The position numbers and the translations under genes were made by a program. A stretch of 64,000 bases of DNA. It comes from Desulfovibrio ferrophilus (GTDB lineage: Bacteria > Desulfobacterota > Desulfovibrionia > Desulfovibrionales > Desulfovibrionaceae). Location of the stretch: the NCBI RefSeq assembly GCF_003966735.1, contig NZ_AP017378.1, positions 2,686,905-2,750,904 of the forward strand, read 5' to 3'. Positions 26,719 through 35,762 of the stretch are shown here, one piece after another. The stretch's first letter is position 1. Every line of letters starts with the position of its first letter. The notes below the pieces were generated by a model that saw only the letters and a list, made by a program, of their open reading frames with translations, made no database searches and had not been told where the DNA came from.

Positions 26719-27522
26719 ATGGCCTTGCAAGGATTGCCTCTGCGCCTATGGACACTGCGGGCAGTATGTGCCCTGGTAGCAATCTATCTGATTGTCCCGC
26801 TGGGCATCATCCTGCCCATCGCCTTTTCCAACGACACCATCCTGCGCTTTCCGCCACAGTCCATGGGGCTGGGGCTGTTCCAATCATACTTCAGCTCCGG
26901 GCCCTGGATGCGGGCCACCCTGAACAGCCTGCGCGTGGCCGCCCCGGTGATGCTGCTGGCCACGGTTCTGGGCACCCTGGCAGCCATAGGCATCGCCAGA
27001 CTCAAAGGTACAGCCCGGCAAAGCGCCTATGGCCTGTTCATCAGCCCTCTGATCCTTCCGGCCATCATCAATGCCGTGGCCATGTATTTTTTCATGGCCA
27101 AGCTGAAACTCATCGGTACCATCAGTGGATTGATTCTGGCGCATACGGTACTGGCCGTACCCTTTGTGGTCATCGTCATGACCACCACCTTACAGGGGGT
27201 AGACCGGGACCTGGAGCAGGCCAGCAACAGCCTGGGAGCGGGCAGACTGCGGACCTTTGTCCACATCACGCTGCCGCTCATCCGTCCGGGGCTGTTCACG
27301 GCTGCCATCTTCGCCTTCATCGCCAGCTTCGATGAACTCATCACCGCCCTGTTCATCAGCGGAGCGCGTTCCACCACCCTGCCCAAGCAGATGTGGGATG
27401 GCATCCGGGACCAGATGGACCCGACCATTGCAGCCGTGTCCGCCGTACTGATCATTCTGGCCGTTGTCTTGATGACCATGGCCGGTGTGGTTCGGCAACG
27501 TTCAGAGAAAGCTCACCGCTGA
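26719..27522 (+). CDS. ABC transporter permease, PotC-like
   Basis: Second permease of about 268 residues with six hydrophobic segments and the EAA loop 'LEQASNSLGAGRLRTFVHITLPLI'. It pairs with the PotB-like protein to form the channel. I chose ATG 26719, the only plausible start near the first membrane segment ('LRAVCALVAIYLIVPLGII'), 14 bp after the preceding stop; the frame is open for 71 codons upstream, but those codons lie inside the PotB-like gene and give an unconvincing protein. No good ribosome site is visible, so coupling to the upstream gene is likely. Its stop lies 8 bp from the stop of a converging glycosyltransferase gene with no terminator between. Confidence 0.85.
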   Translation: MALQGLPLRLWTLRAVCALVAIYLIVPLGIILPIAFSNDTILRFPPQSMGLGLFQSYFSSGPWMRATLNSLRVAAPVMLLATVLGTLAAIGIARLKGTARQSAYGLFISPLILPAIINAVAMYFFMAKLKLIGTISGLILAHTVLAVPFVVIVMTTTLQGVDRDLEQASNSLGAGRLRTFVHITLPLIRPGLFTAAIFAFIASFDELITALFISGARSTTLPKQMWDGIRDQMDPTIAAVSAVLIILAVVLMTMAGVVRQRSEKAHR

Positions 27523-27530
27523 ATGCCTCC

Positions 27531-28472
27531 TCAGCGCCCCCCGATCTCCGGAGCTTTACCGCCCGCGATGATCTTCACGGCATCGACCAGGCCCTTGAGT
27601 TTTTCGACCTTACCCCGGTTGGGGAAGACGGCCAGTGCCACGCAGCGCGCCAAAAAATGGCCCGTGACCCCGTACCAGAAGAGGGGCCAACTCCACCAGC
27701 CCCGGCACATATGCCGCTTGAAGAGCAGGTAGGTGCCCATCAGGAACATTCGCGCCCAGCGTCGATCTTCGGGGCGCATGGCCGCGGCCTCCAAATGCAC
27801 CAGCCGCGCCTTGGGATTCAGATACAATGGATAGCGCCGCGAGACGGACACGGTGAAGTCCTTGTCCTCCCCCAGACCAAACTCGCGATAGCGTTCGGTG
27901 AACGAGAACTCGCGAAAGAGATCACGATGAAAGGAACAGACGCCGCCCAGCAGGAAATCGACCTGTGTCACCTCTTTGAGTGGAAACGGCGACTCCCCGA
28001 ACTGCGTGCAGAACCCGGACGGCAGAACATGCCCCTCCCGGAGGCCCCAGGCCAGAAACGGCCATTCAAAGGCCCGCTTCACATAGTCGCGCGGACGCAT
28101 GGGCGGCTTGTTGTCCTCCAGGCCGCCGACCCCGGCCACGAAGCCTTCCCCCTCGGCGTAGACCGAAAGAATCTGCTCCACATAATCGGGAAACAGAATC
28201 ACATCATCATCCAGAAAGAAGATGATCTCGCCCTTGGCCAAACCGATGCCGGCATTGCGCGATTCCGTCAGCCCCGGGATATCCTTCTTGAAATAAACGA
28301 ACCCGACACCCGCATCAATGAAGTCCTGCCTGAACGGGACTTCGTCCAGATTCCCATCGTCGACCACAATGACTTCCAGGGGCTTCACGGTCTGGGCCAG
28401 CAGGGATTCCAGACAATCCCTGAGTTCCTTCGGGCGGTTGTAGGTGGGGATGATTATGCTCGCGCTATGCAT
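27531..28472 (-). CDS. Family 2 glycosyltransferase (EPS locus A)
   Basis: Inverting glycosyltransferase of 313 residues with a GT-A fold. The N-terminal 'SIIIPTYNRPKELRDCLESLL', the metal-binding DDD in 'FFLDDDVILFPD' and an acidic 'GLGEDKDF' that fits the catalytic base region are present. A hydrophobic stretch near the C-terminus suggests membrane association. It would add a sugar from a nucleotide sugar to the lipid-linked repeat unit of the locus A polymer. The start at 28472 follows AGGAGGTG and overlaps the kinase-like gene by 19 bases. It is the last gene of the leftward locus A operon. Sugar specificity is unknown. Confidence 0.85.
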   Translation of the reverse strand: MHSASIIIPTYNRPKELRDCLESLLAQTVKPLEVIVVDDGNLDEVPFRQDFIDAGVGFVYFKKDIPGLTESRNAGIGLAKGEIIFFLDDDVILFPDYVEQILSVYAEGEGFVAGVGGLEDNKPPMRPRDYVKRAFEWPFLAWGLREGHVLPSGFCTQFGESPFPLKEVTQVDFLLGGVCSFHRDLFREFSFTERYREFGLGEDKDFTVSVSRRYPLYLNPKARLVHLEAAAMRPEDRRWARMFLMGTYLLFKRHMCRGWWSWPLFWYGVTGHFLARCVALAVFPNRGKVEKLKGLVDAVKIIAGGKAPEIGGR

Positions 28473-29527
28473 CGCAGCACCTCCTGCACGGTTTCGTCCA
28501 CGGACGCAGCCTCGGGCACTCCCAACTCCACGACGCGCGCGCCCGTAAGCCCTCTCTCCAGAACCGGGACCGTGGGCGGGCAGAGTTCCACGCCGCGCAC
28601 TTTGAGTTCCAGTGCCATGCGCAGGTAGTTCTGGAACTCCACATCAAGGATGATGGACAGGGGTTCCACGGCCTCGGGTAGATCCAATTCCTTGCAGCCG
28701 GTGATTCCACCCACAAGCATCACGACGTCGGAGACAGGGGCCTCAGCCACGGCCTTGCAGTCGGGGAACAGATCGTCAGGCCGGACCATGAGCGGTGCGT
28801 TATGGAACTTGGCGAGCCTGGGGGTAAGATAGGAGGGGATATGTCTCTCGCACCAGCGGGCAATGCCCCGCATCCTACCCGCCCTACGCGCAAAGTTCCG
28901 AGCGGCTTCACCCTGGCCTTCGAGCCAGGGCAGAGCGGCGAAATGATGTGGCATGAGCGGGATGGAATCGTGAAACATGTGCGCCCGACCGGCCTGGAGC
29001 AGGAACCTGTCATCGGCCAGAAAATCCCAGCCCTGTCGCAACAGATTAAGCATCACCAAGGTCTTGCGTGCCCCCTGCAATCCAGTGAGCACGAGGCCAC
29101 GCCCATCCCGCACCAGGGCCGCACCATGGAACATGGCGCTGTCCCGCCTGAGCAGGACGCATTGCAGGGCATACTGCAACAGGGCCGACAGCTTGCCCGC
29201 CACCCCTGGGCGCGGGGCATAGCGAATGCGCAGGGGGTCGCCGGGCAGGAGCACGATATCGGCCTGGGCCCGATACGGCAGCACGGCCACGGAATGACCC
29301 TCCACGGTGGTCAGGGTGAACCCGCGCTGGGACTGAAGGTGGTCAGGGGCCAGACCCGGCATGCCCTCTGCGGGCAACGGCGCCAGATCGATCTCGGCAA
29401 CACGCTCTCCACCCGCAGGAACGGCGAATCGCCCCAGCCGGGCCTCCAGTTCATGGGCCACAACCTCGGGGGCATCATGGGAATCCACGGCAGCCAGTCC
29501 AAGCAGATCGTATCGCGTCACACTCAT
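28454..29527 (-). CDS. HPr-kinase-like P-loop protein of the EPS locus
   Basis: Protein of about 357 residues with a P-loop near the middle, 'LTGLQGARKTLVMLN', followed by 'FLADDRFLL', an arrangement like the catalytic domain of HPr kinase/phosphorylase. The usual glycine before the lysine is arginine here (GLQGARKT). The N-terminal 130 residues do not match a family I recognise. Related proteins occur in polysaccharide and peptide-modification clusters, with unproven substrates. The start at 29527 has AGAAGG upstream and overlaps the flippase stop by four bases (ATGA). It could phosphorylate a sugar or protein of the pathway. Confidence 0.6.
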   Translation of the reverse strand: MSVTRYDLLGLAAVDSHDAPEVVAHELEARLGRFAVPAGGERVAEIDLAPLPAEGMPGLAPDHLQSQRGFTLTTVEGHSVAVLPYRAQADIVLLPGDPLRIRYAPRPGVAGKLSALLQYALQCVLLRRDSAMFHGAALVRDGRGLVLTGLQGARKTLVMLNLLRQGWDFLADDRFLLQAGRAHMFHDSIPLMPHHFAALPWLEGQGEAARNFARRAGRMRGIARWCERHIPSYLTPRLAKFHNAPLMVRPDDLFPDCKAVAEAPVSDVVMLVGGITGCKELDLPEAVEPLSIILDVEFQNYLRMALELKVRGVELCPPTVPVLERGLTGARVVELGVPEAASVDETVQEVLRCIARA

Positions 29528-31008
29528 CTTCTGAACCTTCTGCTGAGGGTTTGCACGGTCAAAGGCTCCCAGAATCCACTCATTCTGCCCCTGCGGTTGT
29601 AGAGCGGCACGGCCACGCACAGGAAAACGACACATCCGACAGGGCCGGACACCAGTGGGTCAACGCCCATCAAGAACTCTGCCAGCTGAGCAGCCCCTGT
29701 GGCAATAACAGCCAGCGCAAGGGGCGCAAGCAGGGCTGACCAGGAAGGCGCAGGCAGTTCGGCTTCGTGGCGACGCACAAAGATCCACAATCCGCCAAAG
29801 AGCAGGGCAAAGGAGCAGGCACTGGCCAAGGCCACCCCCGCGATGCCCCAGCCCAGGCTCAGGAACCCCAGACTCAGGGCAAGATTCCCCACCACCGAGG
29901 CCAGCATCACCCCCGTGGCGCGCACCTGCTGCCCACGGGCAATGATGATGCCCCGCAACACAAAGGCCAAGGACAGGAACAGGCAGCCTCCCGTCAGAAT
30001 CTGTGCGGCAGGCACCCCCTGGGCGTAGCGCGGCAGCAGCAGATTCACTGCGGCGGGCAAAAGCAACATGGCCGGCCCAAGGAGCAAGGGCAGGGCATAC
30101 GCCGTGGCCAATAATGGCCGCTCCACATAGTCGCGCAGGCAATCCCGCTCCGGGCGGGTCTGCAAGTCGCGCATCAGCAGCGGTTCCACCACCTCGCGCG
30201 AGGCATCAGGAATACGCATCAGAAAATTCAAGGCCATGACCGCAATACCATAATAGCCCAGTGCCTCCAGCCCCAGCCAGGCCGAGATGATGAACCGGTC
30301 CACGGTGCGGATGAGCGTGGCCCCCAGACTGAAAGTGATGATGGGGAAGCCCTCACGCACCAGATCCATGAATAGCCCCATGCGGAACCGGCTCATGGAC
30401 TGAGCCGGGGCGTGCCTGCGCAGGTACCACAGCACAAGACCATTGGTCGTGATCAGGGCCGCAAACAGGCCGTAGATGCCAAAGGCCAGAATCAGCACCG
30501 CATTGAGCACGCAGGCCGCCACGGCGCTGATGTAATTGGCTGTGGAAATGGGTGCAAACCGGCTACGGGCCTTGAACAGGGCCACGTGAAATTCCGAAAG
30601 CCAGGTGATGACCATGACCACGGCCATGACCAGTAGCCCCAGACGTTCCGGGACGCCCGCATCAACGAACAGCGCCGCCGCCCCCAGGCCCAGAGCAGCC
30701 AGCCCCGTGAGGAACAGGGTTCCGTAAAAAACCGCACCAACAACCTGCTCGTTGGCCTGCTCGTCACCCCGGGCTTCATTGGCCGGGATGCGATAACGCA
30801 TGGCCGAGCGTGAGCCGAGATGCGTGAGTGGAACAAAGGCCAGAGCAGTGTTCAGCAGGTTCCACAGCCCGTAGAGCGCAGGGCTGAGCAATAAGGGTTT
30901 GAGGTAGGCATTGAGCACACCCAAAGTCTGCCGCGCCACCACACTCGTGGCGTAGCGCGCGATGGTCCCGGACAGGGAATCCGTTGTGGGCTGGGTCTTC
31001 TCGCTCAT
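29524..31008 (-). CDS. Polysaccharide flippase (Wzx/MATE-like), locus A
   Basis: Integral membrane protein of 494 residues with about 12 to 14 hydrophobic segments and few charged loops, typical of the MOP superfamily flippases that move undecaprenyl-linked repeat units across the inner membrane. The C-terminus ends in a basic tail. The ATG at 31008 follows GGGAGG and overlaps the upstream glycosyltransferase stop by four bases. It works with the polymerase encoded at 34356-35762. A second flippase of different sequence is encoded at 51330-52880, one of the signs that two assembly systems exist. Confidence 0.85.
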   Translation of the reverse strand: MSEKTQPTTDSLSGTIARYATSVVARQTLGVLNAYLKPLLLSPALYGLWNLLNTALAFVPLTHLGSRSAMRYRIPANEARGDEQANEQVVGAVFYGTLFLTGLAALGLGAAALFVDAGVPERLGLLVMAVVMVITWLSEFHVALFKARSRFAPISTANYISAVAACVLNAVLILAFGIYGLFAALITTNGLVLWYLRRHAPAQSMSRFRMGLFMDLVREGFPIITFSLGATLIRTVDRFIISAWLGLEALGYYGIAVMALNFLMRIPDASREVVEPLLMRDLQTRPERDCLRDYVERPLLATAYALPLLLGPAMLLLPAAVNLLLPRYAQGVPAAQILTGGCLFLSLAFVLRGIIIARGQQVRATGVMLASVVGNLALSLGFLSLGWGIAGVALASACSFALLFGGLWIFVRRHEAELPAPSWSALLAPLALAVIATGAAQLAEFLMGVDPLVSGPVGCVVFLCVAVPLYNRRGRMSGFWEPLTVQTLSRRFRR

Positions 31009-32141
31009 GACCGCGCCTCCCCGACAGATTCAGCTCCAAGCACCTTCAGATAGAGACCTTCCAGCAGGCGCACGCGGGTTGCCATGTCATAGTCATGCTC
31101 AATAGCACTGCGGGCCGCGGCACTCTGGGCTGCCGCTCTGGCAGAGTCACGGGCCAGCCCGATCACACTCCGGGCCAGACCTTCCACATCACCCGCCCGG
31201 GTCAGACAGGCCGTTTCTCCATCAGTGAACACATCCCCCACTCCACCCACCAGGGTCGCCACCACGGGAACGCCTGTGGCTGCGGCTTCCAGCAGAGTCA
31301 TGGGCGTGCCCTCGGAATGGGACGGGTGCAGCAGCACATCCAGTGAACCATACAACCCGCGCATGGCAGCCTCATCCAGAAAACCGGAAAATTCGAACCG
31401 CTCTGTCAGCCCTGCGCTGTTCACAAGGGAGCGCATGCGTTCGCCCTCCGGTCCCTCGCCCGCCACGCAGAATCGTACATCGGGCACCTCGCTCACAACC
31501 CGCTGGGCCACGTTTACGAAATCCTCGACACCCTTCTCACGACTCAGTCGCGCCACAAAGCCCACGCAAAAGGGGCGCTCCGAACCTGAGAGGGGACTGC
31601 GCAGTGTCCAGCGTCCTAGATTCACGCCGTTGGGGATGGCCTGCACTCCGCGCACCCCGGAACGGATGGCAATATCGGCAATGTCCTGAGCCACGGCAGT
31701 GACCAGATCGAACCCGCGCACCGCCAGCAGGTCCAGCCTTTTGTACAGGGCTGAACGCCAGGAATGCGTGTGCCAGGCATGGAGGGTGACCGCCAGCTTG
31801 AGGCCGGGAACCAGCAGGCGCAGAAGCCTGCCGTACACATCGGCCTTGGGATCGTGGCAATGCAGCAGCCCCACGTTGCGCTCACGGATCAGACTCTTGA
31901 TACGCAGGAGTTGACCGAAATCGAAGACTCTCCCGGCGGGAAAGGTGTAATGATCAATGTCCCGCTCATCCAGACGCTCCAGAATGGGCGCCACAGTCCG
32001 ATCCCGACGATGCAGATAGGCCACACAACCGTTGAACCGCTCGTGGTCCAGCAGTTCCAGCCAGTCCATGATCACCGTATCAGCGCCGCCCCCGCCTCCG
32101 GAGGACTGTCTGAGGTGCATGATGGTTTTTTGCCGCGCCAC
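31005..32141 (-). CDS. Family 4 glycosyltransferase, locus A
   Basis: GT-B retaining glycosyltransferase of about 378 residues. The C-terminal donor domain carries the E-x7-E motif in 'SEGTPMTLLEAAATGVPV', and 'GFVARLSREKGVEDFV' starts that domain. The N-terminal segment has a run of five glycines near residues 13-17. I chose GTG at 32141 because GAGGAGAGG precedes it; an ATG seven codons later has no site. It lies 14 bp after the secreted-protein gene and overlaps the flippase gene. Donor and acceptor sugars are unknown. Confidence 0.85.
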   Translation of the reverse strand: MARQKTIMHLRQSSGGGGGADTVIMDWLELLDHERFNGCVAYLHRRDRTVAPILERLDERDIDHYTFPAGRVFDFGQLLRIKSLIRERNVGLLHCHDPKADVYGRLLRLLVPGLKLAVTLHAWHTHSWRSALYKRLDLLAVRGFDLVTAVAQDIADIAIRSGVRGVQAIPNGVNLGRWTLRSPLSGSERPFCVGFVARLSREKGVEDFVNVAQRVVSEVPDVRFCVAGEGPEGERMRSLVNSAGLTERFEFSGFLDEAAMRGLYGSLDVLLHPSHSEGTPMTLLEAAATGVPVVATLVGGVGDVFTDGETACLTRAGDVEGLARSVIGLARDSARAAAQSAAARSAIEHDYDMATRVRLLEGLYLKVLGAESVGEARS

Positions 32142-32155
32142 GCCGGACCTCTCCT

Positions 32156-33172
32156 CTACTTGCGCACGGTGTTGCAACCCAACACCCGGAAGCTCTTAAC
32201 CGGGATACGGGCCAGGTCCCTGAACTCGCCGATGCCCTTCCAACGGCCCCGATCCGGTCCGAGGTTCTGGAAATAGATCTTGAACGTATCCCCGTGGTCA
32301 CACAGATACATGCCGTAGACCTGCATGGCCCGGGCAAGGATTCTGGTCTGCGGGGACAGGCCCAGGCTATCGAGGTCCAAGGCCGGATCAAGCTGGATAC
32401 GCACCCCTTCGGGCAGATACTGACGGCCCTCATGCTTGCCGTCTGTGCGGGAAGCCACCGGCGAGCACAACTCCTTGGGACCTCCGGGAGAGGACGACTT
32501 GCGAGTGGTCGGCGCCGCAAAGGACAGGGCATGGCGGATCTCGCCAGTCTGAATCTCTTCGGGCCGGATCAACCCGGCAATCAACGGCATACCCGAGCCA
32601 CGCGCCCCGCGCATCCACCAGCGCTTGCCCGTGAATGGGGGGTCAAAACCCAAACCGTCGAGATTCCATACCGCCAGTCGTGTGGCCTTCCAGGAGCCAT
32701 CAGCCAAACGCTTGGCTCGCGCCAGGTCCCAGGTCTTGCGCAGTTTCGGATCAACAATCAGCATGTGCCCATCCTTCTTGGGATCGGGCCAGAGGCCCTC
32801 GGGCAGGGGAATATTCTCGGCCACCCCCCTCCCCTCCGGGTCCACGCTCGGGTGCAGGGCTTCCTTGGGCGAGCGGACGCTGTACTTGGGGCTCACGGCA
32901 GCATCAACGACAAACAGCGGTACGGTCCATTGGGTCATATCGCCCTTGAGCTGCCCCGCTTTTGTCGCCAGCGCATCGATCATCGCCGCGGAATCAGGGT
33001 GCAGGGCAGCGTCAGGCGCGATGGCGGTATTCCAGGGCGAATCGGCAGAGAAGACCTTGAAATCACCCGGCAGGCTGGTACCCGTCAGGCCCTGACCGGC
33101 CACAGCAGAGGAGCACGACACCATAACGGCCCATGCGCTCAGGACGATTGCGGCAAACACGGTACGCAACAT
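32156..33172 (-). CDS. Secreted protein of unknown function, possible lipoprotein
   Basis: Protein of about 338 residues with an N-terminal signal sequence; 'MVSCSSAVAG' could be a weak lipobox or a normal cleavage region. The mature part contains 'SPWNTAIAPDAALHPDSAAMI', 'RWWMRGARGSGMPLIAGLIR', 'GEIRHALSFA' and 'LSPQTRILARAMQVYGMYLCDHG'. From memory, similar patterns occur in secreted bacterial proteins without assigned activity; I cannot name an enzyme family. The start at 33172 follows AAGGAGG. It sits among glycosyltransferase genes, so it may act on the polymer in the periplasm or at the surface. Confidence 0.6.
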   Translation of the reverse strand: MLRTVFAAIVLSAWAVMVSCSSAVAGQGLTGTSLPGDFKVFSADSPWNTAIAPDAALHPDSAAMIDALATKAGQLKGDMTQWTVPLFVVDAAVSPKYSVRSPKEALHPSVDPEGRGVAENIPLPEGLWPDPKKDGHMLIVDPKLRKTWDLARAKRLADGSWKATRLAVWNLDGLGFDPPFTGKRWWMRGARGSGMPLIAGLIRPEEIQTGEIRHALSFAAPTTRKSSSPGGPKELCSPVASRTDGKHEGRQYLPEGVRIQLDPALDLDSLGLSPQTRILARAMQVYGMYLCDHGDTFKIYFQNLGPDRGRWKGIGEFRDLARIPVKSFRVLGCNTVRK

Positions 33173-33189
33173 GATGCATCCTCCTTGAA

Positions 33190-34359
33190 TCACTGTGTGG
33201 CCCCACCCTTATCCGGCGACCAGCGCTTGGGCAGATTGCCTAAAACAAAGTCCACCAATCCCCAGAGCATGCCCAGGTTGCCCACGTAGAAGTAGAATGC
33301 CGCTCCGGCAACACGTGCAAACACACCTGACCGGAAGGAAACAAGGGGAAAGCTGGCTGCCAGAATCATGCAGGCGATCTGCCCGGCCAGGAGCAGAGCG
33401 GCCACGGCACTTTGGGCCGCAGCCAAGGCGCTGCCCGCCAGGAGCATCAACAAGAACACGGGCATCAGCCGCCGCACGACCTTGTTCAGCAAAAGCCGCA
33501 GGGAATAGAACCCATAACGTGCGGGATTCAGCAATGCGCGGTGGCAGGCAATGGCGTTGAGGCTTGTGGACACAATACGCCGACGCCTCTTCAACTCGAC
33601 GCCGGGCGAACGCGAAGGCACGGCAACTCTGGCCCGGGCCTCGGCATCAAACAGGAACAGATGGCCCAGGCTCACCACTGCCAACGCGGCGTACAGGTCA
33701 TCGGTCACCGGCCCTGGAATCTCGGGGAACAGCCCGCTGCGAAGCGCATAGAGTTTGCCATCATTGGAAGTCAGCGTTCCCAGGCGGCTCTCCCCGGCCT
33801 TGAGGCGTGAATCCAATCCCACATATCCCGCCTGGGCGGCCTCGAAGGCACCAGCCTCTCCCGGCACCACACGCCGACCACAAACCCCGCCCACCCGATC
33901 AGAGACAAACCACGACAGGAGCCGGGTCAGAGCGTCCGGCGCGAGCAAGGCATCAACATCGCTAAACACGAGAATATCGCCTGTCGCCAATGAGGCGGCG
34001 GTATTAAGGCCATGGCTCTTGCCCCTGTGTTGCGGGCTTGAGGAAAGCTTCACTCCCCGGTCCGCGTAGGCGGCCACGATTTCTTCCGTGCCATCTCCGG
34101 AACCGTCGGAATGCACGATGATTTCCAGTCCACCGGGTGGAACGTCCAGAGCCAGAGCGTTGTCCAGTTTGGAACCGATCAACTCGCGCCCATTATGAAC
34201 CACAATGACCAGGCTGACGGACAGACCGGGGGTATCCGCAGGCCTGTGGCGCAAGGGATGCAGAGTTGAAATCAGCCACGTGAGCAAGGGATTGACGACA
34301 ACAAAAAGACCGAGCCCCAGCAGAGCGCCGAAGATGAGCAGCCATCCTCCAATGATCAT
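33190..34359 (-). CDS. Membrane-bound family 2 glycosyltransferase, locus A
   Basis: Processive-type GT2 enzyme of 389 residues: an N-terminal membrane segment, a cytoplasmic GT-A domain with 'SLVIVVHNGRELI', 'FSDVDALL' as the DxD motif, 'TDDLYAALAV' as the acidic catalytic segment, and a basic 'ELKRRRRIVS' in the place of QxxRW. Two or more membrane segments follow. Such enzymes assemble or start polysaccharide chains on the inner face of the membrane. It overlaps the polymerase gene by four bases and lies 17 bp before the secreted-protein gene. Confidence 0.85.
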   Translation of the reverse strand: MIIGGWLLIFGALLGLGLFVVVNPLLTWLISTLHPLRHRPADTPGLSVSLVIVVHNGRELIGSKLDNALALDVPPGGLEIIVHSDGSGDGTEEIVAAYADRGVKLSSSPQHRGKSHGLNTAASLATGDILVFSDVDALLAPDALTRLLSWFVSDRVGGVCGRRVVPGEAGAFEAAQAGYVGLDSRLKAGESRLGTLTSNDGKLYALRSGLFPEIPGPVTDDLYAALAVVSLGHLFLFDAEARARVAVPSRSPGVELKRRRRIVSTSLNAIACHRALLNPARYGFYSLRLLLNKVVRRLMPVFLLMLLAGSALAAAQSAVAALLLAGQIACMILAASFPLVSFRSGVFARVAGAAFYFYVGNLGMLWGLVDFVLGNLPKRWSPDKGGATQ

Positions 34360-35762
34360 GCCGCATCCTTCTGTGCGACAAGGCTTCCGGCCAGCAGAAT
34401 CTGGGAAAAGGCCAGAGACACCCAGAAGAACTTGTGTGTCTGGGCACTCAGGATCAGAAAATAGAAAAGTACGACCATGAAGGCGATTTTATAGGCCCCG
34501 ACCATGGAGGCTTCCCGCTCGCGTCCGGCTTCCTGCAAACCGCGCTGGGCCTTCTGAAAATTATGCAATGCTGCCAGGATGACACACAGGTAGAATCCCA
34601 GGCCGAGGAGTCCCATGCCCACAAGCATCTCAAGGTAGGTGTTATGGGCCGGACGCAGATAGCCTCTGCTCAGGCCTTTCTCGATATCACCGGAATAGAC
34701 GGTTTCGGCCCACAGTTCCTTGAATACCCCCGGGCCATGACCAATGAGAGGACTTTCCAAAAATTGATTCCAGCCCACCTTGATATAGTCGATGCGTCGT
34801 GAAATGGAGTCATCGGAGGTCTGGACCACGGACCGCTGCCGCTCCCAGTATGATGACGGGATAAAGGCCAGAACCATCAGCCCCGTAGCCAGCACGGCAG
34901 TGAGCAACAGCCCGGCCTTGCGTGGAGACAGGCGCTTGTAATGTTCCATGCAGAGCAACACGGACAGCAGCAGAAAGTTGAGCGCACCGCCGCGTGAAAA
35001 GGTGATGACCAATGCCATGATATTGATCACGGTCAACAGGGCTGAGGCCACGCGCCAGCGCGTAAGCCGGGCCTCGAAAAAATAGTGGGTCAGGATGGGC
35101 AGAGAGAATAGCAATGACACCGAGAACAGATTGGGGTCGTTGGACCCGCCCACAGCACGGGTCATGCCTTCGCCGCCCACCTGCATCGCAAACAGGGGGT
35201 TGGCCGTGGCGTAGCCATACAGGGAAAGCAGGGCACTTCCCGAAATCCCGAGCACCACAGCCAGAGGCACCTCACTGAATAACGATTTGTATTGTACGAG
35301 GCAGAGCGTCAGTGCAAAAAAGACTACCGCCGTTGCCATCTGGCGCAATTCATTGAGTGCCGTCGGCAGGTTATCGGTATAGAAACTGGCCACCACGGCC
35401 GAAGCCATAAACAGACCTAGGCAGGGCCACATCCTGGAACGCAGGGCCGGGGTTTTATGCAGGATCAGCCATCTGGACAGGATCAGCAGGACCAGCAGCA
35501 CTCCCACCAACTTGGAAATGGTGAACCAGCGAAACTGCTCGGACAGGGACCGGTACTGATCAAAAGGCACAAAAAAAATCATCAGGGCAAAGCCCCACAT
35601 GGGACGCCGCCACATCATGAACACGACCATCAAGGCCAGGGCCGGGGCCGGGGCCAGATAATACCAACGGGTGGGCAGCAGGGCCACCGTGGCCGCAATA
35701 AGAAGCGCTCCCATGATGTAGACGGCGGGATTCTCCCGCGATGTATTCTGCCCCGAGATCAT
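34356..35762 (-). CDS. O-antigen ligase/polymerase (Wzy-like), locus A
   Basis: Integral membrane protein of about 468 residues with 11 to 12 predicted segments. The large periplasmic loop contains 'LIGHGPGVFKELWAE' and 'LRPAHNTYLEMLVGMGLLGLG', the conserved H-N-x-Y/F-L region of the O-antigen ligase/polymerase (Wzy_C) family. It should join flipped repeat units into a chain at the outer face of the inner membrane. The start at 35762 follows GAGGG and overlaps the upstream glycosyltransferase stop by four bases. A second protein of this class is encoded at 55007-56383. Confidence 0.87.
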   Translation of the reverse strand: MISGQNTSRENPAVYIMGALLIAATVALLPTRWYYLAPAPALALMVVFMMWRRPMWGFALMIFFVPFDQYRSLSEQFRWFTISKLVGVLLVLLILSRWLILHKTPALRSRMWPCLGLFMASAVVASFYTDNLPTALNELRQMATAVVFFALTLCLVQYKSLFSEVPLAVVLGISGSALLSLYGYATANPLFAMQVGGEGMTRAVGGSNDPNLFSVSLLFSLPILTHYFFEARLTRWRVASALLTVINIMALVITFSRGGALNFLLLSVLLCMEHYKRLSPRKAGLLLTAVLATGLMVLAFIPSSYWERQRSVVQTSDDSISRRIDYIKVGWNQFLESPLIGHGPGVFKELWAETVYSGDIEKGLSRGYLRPAHNTYLEMLVGMGLLGLGFYLCVILAALHNFQKAQRGLQEAGREREASMVGAYKIAFMVVLFYFLILSAQTHKFFWVSLAFSQILLAGSLVAQKDAA

